Counted from the stretch's first letter, positions 1 to 8,994 are shown. The stretch is DNA of 63,009 nt from Moduliflexus sp964602655 (GCA_964602655.1 CAZRSF010000033.1:1-63009); one strand, 5' to 3'. Program-made: numbers and translations. Notes: generated from the sequence alone by a model not told the origin.

Positions 1-18
1 ACCGGCCACGCCATCCGT

Positions 19-180
19 TTATTTTTTTTCGGATGCGCGCGTGTAATACTGTTTTCCCACTAATTGGTCCGGCAAATACGGCTGCTCGACTTGGTGCCCG
101 GCATAATCATGCGGATATTTAAAACGCGGTGGAAACAAACTGAAATAACAATAAGGCTGTGAATGCCCATATACAAGAGG
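19..180 (-). pseudogene. RarA-like C-terminal fragment
   Basis: The minus strand has a frame ending at TAA (19-21). Its last 35 or so residues (FKYPHDYAGHQVEQPYLPD, then LVGKQYY) look like the C-terminal tail of replication-associated recombination ATPase RarA/MgsA, whose family tail reads roughly YKYPHDY..G..VEQ.YLP..L.G..YY. Upstream in the same frame there is no ATG or GTG back to a stop codon near position 262. No AAA+ ATPase region is present, and the periplasmic protein gene occupies the sequence just upstream. I therefore read this as a degraded remnant, or a tail displaced by rearrangement. Upstream of about residue 35 from the end the match fades. Family assignment rests on motif memory only. 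Confidence 0.4.
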
Positions 181-236
181 ATAGATAGCATTGGATGGGA
201 TACGTAGATGGTAAAAAAAGAGAACGTGTCCGCTGT

Positions 237-824
237 TTAACGAGACTGCCTGATCACTGATTCAGATTCCTGATTTCGTAAGATTTGAGAGGGGTTTGAT
301 GATTTCTGGGCATCCTGTTTTCGAATGCTGACAATAGCATCTTTGAGTTTCTGATTAAATACGCGTTGGAACAATACATATTTCGCCTGCTCTTCAGGCG
401 TCAATAGTTGATGAAATTCCTCATCGTTACGGAGCAACTCTTGATAATATCGAAATTTTGCGTCCTTCAGATTCTGTAATACTGTAGCAATTTTAGCATC
501 GTCATGTTCGACGATACTAAACAACTCCGCCAATTCATTCTCAAGGCGATACTGCTGTAATTGGTAATCTTTTTTGAGATTCCTCGCATAGCGCATTTTT
601 TCAATGACAACTTTGGCACGAGACTCTGATAGTTGCAACTCCTCTACAAGGCGACGCTCTCGCAAGACTTCCACGGCGTCCCGAATATTCACCTCATTCG
701 CAGTTTTCAATTCTGAAGAACCTGCTTGGGCATGAAGAAACACTGGCTCTTCAACGGTTACCAATAATACGGCAACAATCAGCATTCCTACCCATCGCCA
801 CAGAAAAAGCATAGTTTGTCGCAT
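237..824 (-). CDS. Periplasmic LTXXQ/Spy-type protein of ECF sigma locus
   Basis: A 195-residue exported protein. Residues 1-33 form a signal peptide or membrane anchor (RWVGMLIVAVLLVTV core), and the rest is long, charged and helical. It carries one LLTPEEQAKY motif near residue 142, which resembles the LTxxQ signature of the Spy/CpxP/CnrX-type periplasmic sensor and chaperone family. It is the last gene of a minus-strand trio with an ECF sigma factor and a zinc-finger anti-sigma factor, 12 bases after the anti-sigma stop. This trio layout is common, and the third gene often senses envelope or metal stress. No clear metal-binding His/Cys cluster is visible, so metal sensing is only one option. 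It starts at ATG. Confidence 0.6.
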   Translation of the reverse strand: MRQTMLFLWRWVGMLIVAVLLVTVEEPVFLHAQAGSSELKTANEVNIRDAVEVLRERRLVEELQLSESRAKVVIEKMRYARNLKKDYQLQQYRLENELAELFSIVEHDDAKIATVLQNLKDAKFRYYQELLRNDEEFHQLLTPEEQAKYVLFQRVFNQKLKDAIVSIRKQDAQKSSNPSQILRNQESESVIRQSR

Positions 825-836
825 CAGAAGACCATC

Positions 837-1457
837 CTACTTCATGCGCTCTAATTCTACCAGCAACGCTTGCTTCTCAGATTCAGTTAAATTCTCAAGC
901 AAAAAATCAATCATCTCATCACTGGCATCAAGCTCAAAGACTGACAACCGTTGTCCATCTAACAGTGCCCACTCCGAATGCAAAATATCCTCTACCATTT
1001 CAGAAGGTACAATTTTTTCAAGAGCCCCACCTAACGTATCTACTGGAGTATTTCTTTCTAATGGCTGCTGCGCAACTTGTTGGGGATGTTTCTGAAGAAT
1101 CCCTAAAAACCCTCCAGGCGTGTAGAAGGACAGACCAGCAAGCATCAGTAGAATCGTCGCAACCGCAACAATTGCAATCTTGAGACGAGGAAAACGGAAT
1201 GCCAATGCAGGAACACTTGCTCTTTCAACTCGCCGAACATTCTGCATAACCCCCCTGGTAAAATCATCCCAAAATTCTTCAGGAGGTTCTTTAATCGGCA
1301 CACTTTGGAGCAAGCGCACAGTTTCCTCAAACGTTTTTAGTTCCTGGGAGCATTTCGCACAGGAGCGCAGATGCGTCTCTATTTGAACAGATTTTTTCTG
1401 ATCTATGAGAGCTTCAGAATAATCAATCAACCTTTTTTGTACATCTTTACATTTCAT
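837..1457 (-). CDS. Zinc-finger anti-sigma factor (zf-HC2 type)
   Basis: Membrane-anchored anti-sigma factor of 206 residues from the chosen start MKCKDVQ. The N-terminus carries the ZAS signature: Cys3, then a helix, then HLRSCAKC (HxxxCxxC). This fold binds zinc and clamps ECF sigma factors in the cytoplasm. One transmembrane helix follows at about residues 93-112 (IAIVAVATILLMLAGL), and the remainder is predicted periplasmic. The ATG at 1457 lies inside the last codons of the sigma gene (11-base overlap), which suggests translational coupling. A start further upstream is open but would lie deep in the sigma gene. Its cognate partner is almost certainly the adjacent sigma factor. Confidence 0.85.
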   Translation of the reverse strand: MKCKDVQKRLIDYSEALIDQKKSVQIETHLRSCAKCSQELKTFEETVRLLQSVPIKEPPEEFWDDFTRGVMQNVRRVERASVPALAFRFPRLKIAIVAVATILLMLAGLSFYTPGGFLGILQKHPQQVAQQPLERNTPVDTLGGALEKIVPSEMVEDILHSEWALLDGQRLSVFELDASDEMIDFLLENLTESEKQALLVELERMK

Positions 1458-2049
1458 TGGCAATATTCTCATGAATTTCGTTAGACGATGCGAACATATC
1501 CCGAAGATTTCGTATCGCATGGAAATAATTCGCTTTTACAGTTCCGACCGAACACCCCAAAATATCAGATATCTCTTTATGGGACAACCCATGATAAATT
1601 CGCAAAATAATCGCTGCCCGCTGTTTTTCAGGGAGTAGATTGACCGCGTCGCTCACGCGCTCTTGCAATTCTTCTACCTCCAGTTGATTCAAAATATCAG
1701 GGTACTCAACTACGTTCGTTTTCTCGTCAAGCTCGACGAATTGCCGACTCCGCTGTTTCCGTAGATAATTAATACACAAATTGACCGTAATACGATATAA
1801 CCAAGTATGAAAACTTGATTGGCGCTTAAATTTTTTCAATCCTTGATATGCCTTCAAAAACGTTTCTTGCGACAAATCAGAAGCGTCTTCATGATCATGT
1901 ACCATTCGATATGTCAGGTAGTATACTGTTTTTTTATACCGGCTGACCAATTCTTCGAATGAATGGATATGACCGTTCAGAACCCGATCAATGAGTTCGA
2001 AATCACTAGAATTTAAGCAATTATTCCCGTTTTCATCCAAAATAGACAC
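1447..2049 (-). CDS. ECF-family RNA polymerase sigma factor
   Basis: A 200-residue group IV sigma-70 factor with only regions 2 and 4. Region 2 is at about residues 25-95 and includes DASDLSQETFLKAYQ and FHTWLYRI. Region 4 is at about 135-190 with LPEKQRAAIILR and the helix-turn-helix LSHKEISDILGCSVGTVK. It should direct RNA polymerase to stress promoters and be held inactive by the overlapping anti-sigma factor. The start codon appears to be GTG at 2049 and no strong Shine-Dalgarno is visible, so the exact start is uncertain. Local sequence is more AT-rich than the metabolic genes further on. Confidence 0.9.
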   Translation of the reverse strand: MSILDENGNNCLNSSDFELIDRVLNGHIHSFEELVSRYKKTVYYLTYRMVHDHEDASDLSQETFLKAYQGLKKFKRQSSFHTWLYRITVNLCINYLRKQRSRQFVELDEKTNVVEYPDILNQLEVEELQERVSDAVNLLPEKQRAAIILRIYHGLSHKEISDILGCSVGTVKANYFHAIRNLRDMFASSNEIHENIANEM

Positions 2050-2136
2050 CAGGCAAATTTAAAAGGTTTATAAAAAATTCTGAGAAGTTGCAAGGAAGAG
2101 AAAAACCTTGTGAAATTGCGATGTTTCAACAAGATA

Positions 2137-2880
2137 TCAATAATGAACTTTCACCAGAAATAATCCATGCGCTGGAGCAGTGATGCCAGCCTGCGTTCGG
2201 TCTTTCGCCTGTAAGATGTGCGCCATGTCTTCTGCTTGCCGTTTCCCCATCCCAACTTCAACTAATGTTCCGGCAATATTTCTGACCATGTGATGCAAAT
2301 AGGCATTCGCGCGAATATACACTCGTACAAACGAGCGTTTTTGTTGAATATGTAAACCAAAAATTGTTCGAATAGAGGTTGCAGCGCCACAGGAGGCTGC
2401 CTGGAATGACGCAAAATCATGGCATCCAACCAACGCCCGCGCAGCGTGTCGCATCGCAACAATATTTAATGTTTGTCGAATATGCCAGGAGAATCGTTGA
2501 TGATAAATCGAAGGGGTGTTTGCGTTCTCGATTTGATAACAATACGTCTTGCCGCGAGCGTCGAAGCGAGCATGAAACTCAGGAGAAACTTCCTCAACCG
2601 CTGTGATGATAATATCAGGCGGCGTTAAACTATTCAACCCACGGGAAAATACGGGAAGAGGAACAGCGATACTATCAGGCAGTCGAAAATTTCCTACCTG
2701 CCCAATCGCATGAACCCCCGTATCAGTGCGACTGGCGCCAACCAATTTAATATCATCGTCATTCGCGATTTTCTGAATTGCCGCGAGGAGCGTACCCTGA
2801 ACCGTCTCATTATGAGACTGAATTTGCCATCCATGATACTGGCTTCCGTCATATTGGAGCGTCAATTTAATGTTCCGCAT
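2137..2880 (-). CDS. truA: tRNA pseudouridine(38-40) synthase TruA
   Basis: A 247-residue protein that isomerises uridine to pseudouridine at positions 38-40 of the tRNA anticodon arm. The catalytic aspartate is D53 in the family motif GASRTDTGVHA. Further family landmarks are the N-terminal LTLQYDGSQYHGWQ, KTYCYQI, and the C-terminal YLHHMVRNIAGTLVEVG segment, where the conserved FL.hMVR motif sits. Length matches TruA (about 245-270). It starts at ATG and ends with FLVKVHY, as typical of the family. The gene is flanked by unrelated minus-strand genes; 24 bases separate it from the DUF4388 gene upstream. Confidence 0.95.
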   Translation of the reverse strand: MRNIKLTLQYDGSQYHGWQIQSHNETVQGTLLAAIQKIANDDDIKLVGASRTDTGVHAIGQVGNFRLPDSIAVPLPVFSRGLNSLTPPDIIITAVEEVSPEFHARFDARGKTYCYQIENANTPSIYHQRFSWHIRQTLNIVAMRHAARALVGCHDFASFQAASCGAATSIRTIFGLHIQQKRSFVRVYIRANAYLHHMVRNIAGTLVEVGMGKRQAEDMAHILQAKDRTQAGITAPAHGLFLVKVHY

Positions 2881-2904
2881 ATTTCATTATCAGCGTTCGA
2901 TTGC

Positions 2905-4053
2905 TCACCATGATAGTGTCGCATGAAATTCTTTTCCTGCGGACGCTCCGATCTTGATCGTCGTTTTCACAGTCGCCGTTTGCTGCGCTGTTGTTATAAC
3001 ATAAGTCTGCCCCCAAGGATCACGCAATACTTGGGATGACGAGATCACCTTCTCAGTAAGAAGATCTTCGAGAGACGCAGGCCACTGCTTTTTCAGCAGA
3101 TAATAATGCGAAACCTGTTTCGATAGGCGCATAAGCTCTGATTGTGTGGCGAATTGCTTCATCGCCTGGACGCCGCCGAGATTGGGTTTATGCACCAATG
3201 AAAGATTCTCCGGGAGAAAACGGACGAGATAGACAAGAGCCGCCAAAACAGCGACGATCCCAAGAATAGCTGCTGCTTTAGACAGAATATCGCCTACGCT
3301 CACAGATGAAATTCGTTTTTGTGTTGTGGCTTTCCCTTTTTTATCAGAGACGCGCTCAACAATTTTCTTTTTCATTAACCCATAAAGATTCTGGCAGGTT
3401 TCGAATTCTCCCTGCTGCCCCATATCAATCAGATCCTGAACAGAACGATCCTGAGAAAGTAATTTGAACAGTTTGGCTTCAGCGTCGTTCAAATCTTGTG
3501 GCGCGGTCTCAACATGAGGCGCGCGACGCACCATGATTTGAAATGACGTAATCACCTTTTCAACTTCAGGCCATTCATCCGTAATTCGGAAACCTTCCAT
3601 CACTAGAAATTCAGTATTTATCGGAGAGATCAATTGTCGATCATATTCCACGCTTTTCTTCGGCTCGAACCGGTATTCCCCTTCTGTCCAACGCAACACA
3701 TGATAAATCGTCTCATGAATCTGTTGCGACAGCAACATTTTCAGCGTATCAAGACTCACAGCTTTGGTTTCTGCCAAAACTGTCCACAAGGGCTGCAACG
3801 TTTTTTTCTGGGTTTCAAGCGCGCGCTTTAATTGAAATTTATTGATCGCCTCGCTCCGCTCTAACGCGCGTTCTAAGCGCTCTTCAATCGAACGAAATGT
3901 CGCGCTCGTCCCGACAATGAATCCGCTTTCCAGAAGAATTTTGACCGAGCCTTCCTTGCCTTCAACAAACAATTCGCCCGTTTTCTGCTGTAATGACACG
4001 ATTTGAAAAATATCGGCCAATCCAAATTCTTTGATATTTCCGGCAAGAGCCAT
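2905..4053 (-). CDS. DUF4388 (PatA-like) protein with GspG-like C-terminus
   Basis: A 382-residue protein with three visible parts. Residues 1-100 match DUF4388/PatA N-terminal sequences (GNIKEFGLADIFQIVSLQQK, TGELFVEG), a domain common in signalling and motility proteins. A transmembrane helix lies at about 258-280 (AAAILGIVAVLAALVYLV). The C-terminal 75 residues (LSKQVSHYYLLKKQWPASL then LRDPWGQTYVI) resemble the soluble domain of type II secretion pseudopilin GspG, where DPWG.pY is typical. It has a good ribosome site (AAGGAG) before ATG 4053. It lies 33 bases after the TPR membrane protein stop, so the two are probably co-transcribed. Function is unknown; an envelope signalling or assembly role is inference. 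Confidence 0.7.
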   Translation of the reverse strand: MALAGNIKEFGLADIFQIVSLQQKTGELFVEGKEGSVKILLESGFIVGTSATFRSIEERLERALERSEAINKFQLKRALETQKKTLQPLWTVLAETKAVSLDTLKMLLSQQIHETIYHVLRWTEGEYRFEPKKSVEYDRQLISPINTEFLVMEGFRITDEWPEVEKVITSFQIMVRRAPHVETAPQDLNDAEAKLFKLLSQDRSVQDLIDMGQQGEFETCQNLYGLMKKKIVERVSDKKGKATTQKRISSVSVGDILSKAAAILGIVAVLAALVYLVRFLPENLSLVHKPNLGGVQAMKQFATQSELMRLSKQVSHYYLLKKQWPASLEDLLTEKVISSSQVLRDPWGQTYVITTAQQTATVKTTIKIGASAGKEFHATLSW

Positions 4054-4086
4054 AAGAGTCGCTCCTTCTCCATCTATTCCAACATG

Positions 4087-6036
4087 TTATTGATTTTTAG
4101 GAGAGAGTTTGAACACGTCATACAAATTAAACAGATAACTGCCCAATCCCAGCAAACCGAAGATGCCGATTGCCACCCATGAAATGCCTGTGTTTGTAGG
4201 GGTAACAAGCACGATACGAATCAGACGATGAATCACATAATAAACTGCGCCAAGATAAAAAAGCAGAGCAAGAATCACGCCTTTTACAGGATAGCCAAAA
4301 TAAATCTGCCCTGCGCCTGGAAGGCAGATCGAAAAGACTTTTGCCAGCAGGCCGCGAATATTCTGACGCAATTGAATTTGTTTGATTTTCGCCGCGCGCT
4401 TTTCCGGTTTGACTGCTGTTTTTTTCTTAAAAATATAGGTGCACTGCGTACAAAAGGTCTCGACATCCTGAGATTTTTTGCTGCGCTTCACCGGATACGG
4501 ATCGCCGCACATCTGGCAATACATAACCCCCTTCGGTCTGTCTTTCGAACTGCCAGTAATCAATGAAAAGAAAAATAAGACGCCAGATGCGATTGTAAAA
4601 TAGAGTGGGTTGTCGAATCGGGAAACGCTGCCCCATAATTGTTTTGCCACGGACATGCCAGCGTCATAAAAATCTCGACGAAATAATCGTTGCAATAACC
4701 CCAACGTCGAGAATGAGGCGTCCACCCAGAAAATTTGATCTTGCAAATACCCGGATTGCAAGGTGTATCGTTCCCGATCAATTTTCCGCGCGGCATTGAT
4801 TTCCTCTCCAGCTTCCAGGCTTTTTTGCTGCTCCAACAACAATTGCGCGTAGTTAAAATGCGCTTCGAACATCTTTGGCGAACGAAACAGCGCATTGCTA
4901 TACGCCTCTTCAGCTTTTGGATACCATTGTTCCCCTTGCTTGTTGCGATAAGCGGTTTGATACAAATTCCCAAGATTATTTTGGACCGCCGCCCAATCAG
5001 CAAATTGATCAGGAAGCATGGAATATGCCTGAATCGCCTCATTCGCATGACGCCCTTTTTGCGCGAGAAGCGCCAATCCGAATATCGCGTATTTATCTTG
5101 AGGATCTTTGGCTAACTGCTGCTGCAACACTGTTGCCGTCTGTGAAGAAAATTCCCCGCGCGAAAGATCGCATAGCGCTTGAAAATATTCGCCATCCGCT
5201 GTCACAAGTGTGATGCCGATCACCACAAGCAATGCTGAAAAAATCGCGGCAGACAACAACACAAGTTGCAGAATGCGTTTCGCCGAGGCGTCAACATGCC
5301 AAATCAGCAACAAGCCGAGAACAAGAATGCCCCAGATCACGCCCAACCCTAATGTCACAGCGGCAATAAACAACCAGCCGAGGATCTGGGCAACCAGCAG
5401 CGGTAATTCTACGGGGACTTTTTCTTTTATCTGATAAAAAATCGCCCGATGATAATAAATAAATGAAAAGAGGATAAAAAGGACGCTGGTGAACATCCCG
5501 GCAAACACGAACAACGTGAGTCCGTTATTGAAATACACCACAAGAGTCGCGGTATCAGTATATTTATACCAGACGCCGCGCCACACATCTACCGCCACGC
5601 GGTAGATGTCAGTGAAATTAATGGCAAACCGCGTCTTCGCAATCGCAAAATGCACATCTGCCAGTTCGGGAGAAAGCTTACGCGCAACATCCAGAATCAG
5701 CATGGCCTGCTCCGCGCCAGCTTGCTGCTTCACCCTTTGAGCCTCCAGAATCAGGATGCGAGAGTATTCTGGCACATTATGAAACCCTATCTGCAATTTT
5801 TTTACATTCAGGTCAGACAACAACAGCAAAGCGGCATCACGACTTTCTTGATCCTCTTTTTGAAGTGTATTCAACGCCTGAAACCATAATTGGTGCAATT
5901 TTGATGTATTCACCTGTAATGGTAAGGCGGCCACGTCAGGACTCTGAGCTATTGCGCTCTGGGTCACGAAACACAACACGAAACACAACCCCAGAAGGCT
6001 CGTTCTTATGATCGTTCTTGACTGCTGATTCAACAC
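4087..6036 (-). CDS. TPR-containing multipass membrane protein with zinc ribbon
   Basis: A 649-residue unknown. It has a signal peptide with likely cleavage after AIA (about residue 30) and a helical TPR-like periplasmic region to about 150. A block of about four transmembrane helices (roughly 160-285) follows, then TPR-like repeats (about 300-430, for example NNLGNLYQTAYRNK and AHFNYAQLLLEQQKSLEA). Another helix comes next, then a four-cysteine zinc ribbon (YCQMCGDPYP ... FCTQC) near 510-545. The C-terminus is hydrophobic and begins with CLPGAGQIYFGYPVKG, like the start of TM2 or DUF5683 domains. The start is GTG at 6036 with AAGGAG just upstream. It lies 21 bases after the DUF1844 gene and is probably in one operon with it. 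No enzymatic motif seen. Confidence 0.65.
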   Translation of the reverse strand: MLNQQSRTIIRTSLLGLCFVLCFVTQSAIAQSPDVAALPLQVNTSKLHQLWFQALNTLQKEDQESRDAALLLLSDLNVKKLQIGFHNVPEYSRILILEAQRVKQQAGAEQAMLILDVARKLSPELADVHFAIAKTRFAINFTDIYRVAVDVWRGVWYKYTDTATLVVYFNNGLTLFVFAGMFTSVLFILFSFIYYHRAIFYQIKEKVPVELPLLVAQILGWLFIAAVTLGLGVIWGILVLGLLLIWHVDASAKRILQLVLLSAAIFSALLVVIGITLVTADGEYFQALCDLSRGEFSSQTATVLQQQLAKDPQDKYAIFGLALLAQKGRHANEAIQAYSMLPDQFADWAAVQNNLGNLYQTAYRNKQGEQWYPKAEEAYSNALFRSPKMFEAHFNYAQLLLEQQKSLEAGEEINAARKIDRERYTLQSGYLQDQIFWVDASFSTLGLLQRLFRRDFYDAGMSVAKQLWGSVSRFDNPLYFTIASGVLFFFSLITGSSKDRPKGVMYCQMCGDPYPVKRSKKSQDVETFCTQCTYIFKKKTAVKPEKRAAKIKQIQLRQNIRGLLAKVFSICLPGAGQIYFGYPVKGVILALLFYLGAVYYVIHRLIRIVLVTPTNTGISWVAIGIFGLLGLGSYLFNLYDVFKLSPKNQ

Positions 6037-6057
6037 GTTCGTTCTCCTTTTGCGCGG

Positions 6058-6453
6058 TTATTTATTTGCCTCAACATAGGCCATGCGCACCTCGTATAAC
6101 ATTTGTTCCAATGTTTGCTCTTCTTCAGTCGTCAAATTTCCGCGGGTCTTGTCCTTCAACACGTCTAATAAATCAATATTATATTTCGCCTGCTCAAGGT
6201 CTTTATACATCTGCTGCGTCATCGGATCGGGAATGACGCCCAATGTAATTTGAGCATGGGTATATAAAGAAAAAATCAACGTCATGAAAGACGCTTCGGG
6301 GAACGGGAACGCTTCATCATCCGCCGAAGGCTCGGCAGCCTGTTGGAATGATTCGCGACGAGTAGGTTCGGAAGGCGGTGTATTGTCAGATTCCTGGCGA
6401 ACAGAAGAACGCTTATCGGTAACGCGGAAGCTCTGGTCTTTTTCCTGATCCAT
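6058..6453 (-). CDS. DUF1844 domain protein
   Basis: A 131-residue soluble protein. The last 75 residues (FMTLIFSLYTHAQITLGVIP, DLEQAKYNIDLLDVL, KTRGNLTTEEEQTLEQ) fit DUF1844, a short helical domain of unknown function found in many delta-type and deep-branching bacteria. The first 55 residues are charged and low-complexity. I chose the ATG at 6453 because GGAGGAA sits eight bases upstream; the frame stays open further but without a ribosome site. It is the first gene of a minus-strand group with the TPR membrane protein and DUF4388 protein. Confidence 0.75.
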   Translation of the reverse strand: MDQEKDQSFRVTDKRSSVRQESDNTPPSEPTRRESFQQAAEPSADDEAFPFPEASFMTLIFSLYTHAQITLGVIPDPMTQQMYKDLEQAKYNIDLLDVLKDKTRGNLTTEEEQTLEQMLYEVRMAYVEANK

Positions 6454-6611
6454 AATGAATTTCCTCCAGAAAGAATCTCGCCGAATATACGCGAGGAGAC
6501 GATTGAAACGCAACATAAAAAACACACGCAAATAGTGGTCAGGATGCTCTTCTAAAGTCAAGAAAATTTTTGCATTCCACATAATTCCTGAAAGACAAGG
6601 GCACTTTCCCC

Positions 6612-6640
6612 TTGACAGATTTCGGAAATTTTCATACGCT
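6612..6640 (+). promoter_or_regulatory. Candidate sigma70 promoter for ftsX
   Basis: TTGACA at 6612-6617, a 17-base spacer, then TACGCT at 6635-6640, pointing toward ftsX (ATG 6775). The -35 is perfect and the -10 is weak. A leader of about 130 bases would result; I see no clear riboswitch in it. Confidence 0.3.
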
Positions 6641-6774
6641 TTTTGACAATTCGAATAACGGTATGATGTTGTACGAATGTCTTATCCGCCATTGAAACTC
6701 CTGGCCTGAGGAGATGCGTTTTTGCCAATGTGTCTCGCGCAGCCTGAACCTCAAAATCCGGCGTCATCTATCGC

Positions 6775-7680
6775 ATGAAGCGTGTACACCTGTTGAAATA
6801 TTTTGTTCAAGAAGCCTTCGTCAATATTAGTCGAAATAAGGTGCTGAATACGATTACGATCAGCATGATCGCGGTCTCCTTGGCGATTTTCGGCATTTTT
6901 TTACTGATGTATGTCAATCTGAACCGTGTCGTCAGGCATTGGACAGATACGGTACAAATTATCGCGTATGTCGAACGCGCGTTATCCCCCGAACAACAAA
7001 CGGCGCTCGATTCCCGAATTCGCGCGATTGATACGGTCGAAGAGGTCGCTTTTGTCTCGCAAGATGAGGCGCTTGAACGCCTCAAGACGCGCCTCGTCGG
7101 CCATGAAGACCTGTTAGCCGGTCTGGATCAGAATCCCTTGCCCGCCTCGTTCGAAATTCGCCTTGCGCGAAAACATCGTTCGCTGCAAGGCGTACAGGCC
7201 GTCGTGACGCAATTGCAGCCTATTCCGGAATTCTCTGATATTCAATATGGGCAGACCTGGTTAGAGAATCTGACGGCCGTGATGAACATGCTCAAATTTA
7301 TCGGCGTCTTTCTTGGAGCGTTTTTGTTCTTCACCGTCATTTTTATCATTTCGAACACGATTAAATTAACCTTGTATGCGCGTGAAGAAGAATTGACAAT
7401 CATGAAGTATCTCGGCGCCACAGAATTATTTATCAAAGGGCCGTTTCTGACAGAAGGAATCATACGCGGTTTTTTAGGCGCAGGTCTCTCGTTACTCGTC
7501 ATCTTTCTTACGCACACGCTCTTTACAGTGATGCTTCATTACTCATCAGCCTCGCTCTTTCGATTGACCTCGATCTCTTTCCTCTCCTGGCCGATGATGG
7601 TGACGATGGTGGTGTTAGGAAGTGTCTTGGGCTGGTGCGGAAGCCTGATGACACTTCGAAAATATCTGAAAACCTATTGA
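6775..7680 (+). CDS. ftsX: Cell division protein FtsX
   Basis: A 301-residue permease-like subunit of the FtsEX complex. FtsEX transmits ATP hydrolysis by FtsE into activation of periplasmic murein hydrolases at the septum. A cytoplasmic N-tail (YFVQEAFVNISRNKVLNT) precedes the first transmembrane helix (about 25-47). A periplasmic domain (about 50-165) and three C-terminal helices follow (about 172-195, 222-245, 268-290), the FtsX/MacB permease layout. The motif EELTIMKYLGATELFI before helix 3 is typical. The usual upstream partner ftsE is absent here: the upstream genes lie on the other strand. No strong ribosome site precedes the ATG. The EnvC-like activator follows after 26 bases. Confidence 0.9.
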   Translation: MKRVHLLKYFVQEAFVNISRNKVLNTITISMIAVSLAIFGIFLLMYVNLNRVVRHWTDTVQIIAYVERALSPEQQTALDSRIRAIDTVEEVAFVSQDEALERLKTRLVGHEDLLAGLDQNPLPASFEIRLARKHRSLQGVQAVVTQLQPIPEFSDIQYGQTWLENLTAVMNMLKFIGVFLGAFLFFTVIFIISNTIKLTLYAREEELTIMKYLGATELFIKGPFLTEGIIRGFLGAGLSLLVIFLTHTLFTVMLHYSSASLFRLTSISFLSWPMMVTMVVLGSVLGWCGSLMTLRKYLKTY

Positions 7681-7706
7681 AACGACAACGCATAACGCCG
7701 ATACTT

Positions 7707-8939
7707 ATGGTTGACACGCGACGCGCGATCCGTCATATTCTTCTCCTGGCAGCCTTGCTGCTCGCGCTGCAACACCCGGCGTTCGCCCAGAATACGCCGC
7801 CGCAAGAAAAACGCTCCAAGCTCGAATCCTTAAAACAATTGCTCGGCCTGAAACGCTCCGAATACCAGAATATTCAGGGACAGGAGCGGCAGCTTGTCAC
7901 AGAATTGGAGCAACTGGAACAACAACTTAAAACCTATCAAGATCAACTTGATGAGCAGAAAGCCCTGTTGGCCGCGCATCAAAAAGAATTGGCCGACATC
8001 GAACGCCGCCTCGCAGCAATGGAATCCACCCAAAAACAAAAAAAAGCCGCAATGGCACAACGCCTGCGAGCGATTTACAAAATGGGGGATTTGGGCTATT
8101 TGACGCCATTACTGTCCACAGCGTCCACAGCGGACATGCAGCAGCATATCAAATATTTGCAGATCATTTCTGAGGGAGACCGCCAACTCCTCAACGAAAC
8201 CGACGTCGCCATGCGCGCGATTCAAGAAGAACAGAACAATTTACAAAAACAGCGCGAAGCGGCGCTCGATGTCCAGAACGCCATCGTTGAACAGCAGAAA
8301 CAGATTCGAGCGCAGCAGCAAGAAAAAGAACGGCTGTTCGCCAAAATCTCGACCGACAAAGAGCAATACGCTGTGCTGATTCAGCGGTTAGAAGGTTCGG
8401 CAGGCGAATTGCAAACATTTCTGACCGATTTGGACAAGGAGCGAACCGTCGAAAAAGAGCAACCCGCTCAGAAAGTCGGAGCGGAAATCGTCTTCCCTGA
8501 AAATCCGCAGAGCGTGACAGACGCCTACGCCGCGCATTTCCGCGCGAATAAAGGGAAATTGCTCTGGCCGGTCGAAGGGAAAATTATCACGGAGTTCGGC
8601 CCATTGCGCATCGGAGATACGTATACGACTTCGAACGGCGTGGATATTCAGGCCGCGCGCGGTACGCCGTTTTATTCTGTCTTCAAAGGCACAGTCATGT
8701 TTGCAGGCTGGTTTAAAAATTACGGCAAAATCGTCATTGTGGATCACGGCGGCAATTTTCTGTCGCTCTATGCTCATGCGGATGAAATCATCGTCAAGGT
8801 CGGACAGCCGATTGAAACCCGTCAGCAATTGGGGAAAGTCGGCGACACCGGCTCGATGAAAGGCGCGTCGCTGCATTTCGAAGTCCGGGTCAACGGCACT
8901 CCGGACAACCCGAAACAGTGGTTAGCGAAAGTGCGTTAA
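7707..8939 (+). CDS. envC: EnvC-like murein hydrolase activator (M23/LytM fold)
   Basis: A 410-residue periplasmic protein from the chosen ATG 7707, which gives a clean signal peptide (ILLLAALLLALQHPAFAQ). Residues about 30-250 are a long glutamine- and glutamate-rich coiled coil, and 290-405 are a LytM/peptidase M23 domain. Active-site positions look degenerate. The HxGxD motif reads SNGVD, and the HxH motif reads SLHFE, so at least two zinc-binding histidines are missing, although LYAHAD keeps one. This is the known pattern of EnvC, which activates amidases rather than cutting peptidoglycan. Adjacency to FtsX fits the FtsEX-EnvC model. The frame can be extended upstream into ftsX, but then the signal peptide is internal. 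Confidence 0.88.
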   Translation: MVDTRRAIRHILLLAALLLALQHPAFAQNTPPQEKRSKLESLKQLLGLKRSEYQNIQGQERQLVTELEQLEQQLKTYQDQLDEQKALLAAHQKELADIERRLAAMESTQKQKKAAMAQRLRAIYKMGDLGYLTPLLSTASTADMQQHIKYLQIISEGDRQLLNETDVAMRAIQEEQNNLQKQREAALDVQNAIVEQQKQIRAQQQEKERLFAKISTDKEQYAVLIQRLEGSAGELQTFLTDLDKERTVEKEQPAQKVGAEIVFPENPQSVTDAYAAHFRANKGKLLWPVEGKIITEFGPLRIGDTYTTSNGVDIQAARGTPFYSVFKGTVMFAGWFKNYGKIVIVDHGGNFLSLYAHADEIIVKVGQPIETRQQLGKVGDTGSMKGASLHFEVRVNGTPDNPKQWLAKVR

Positions 8940-8994
8940 CCATCTATACACGCATTCAAATAAATGACTTTTCCGCGCGAAAATAAGGAAGAAA

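Noticed and set aside
6558..6767. 69-residue minus-strand open frame upstream of ftsX
   Set aside because: No ribosome site, no family similarity, and it overlaps the DUF1844 upstream region and the ftsX promoter region.
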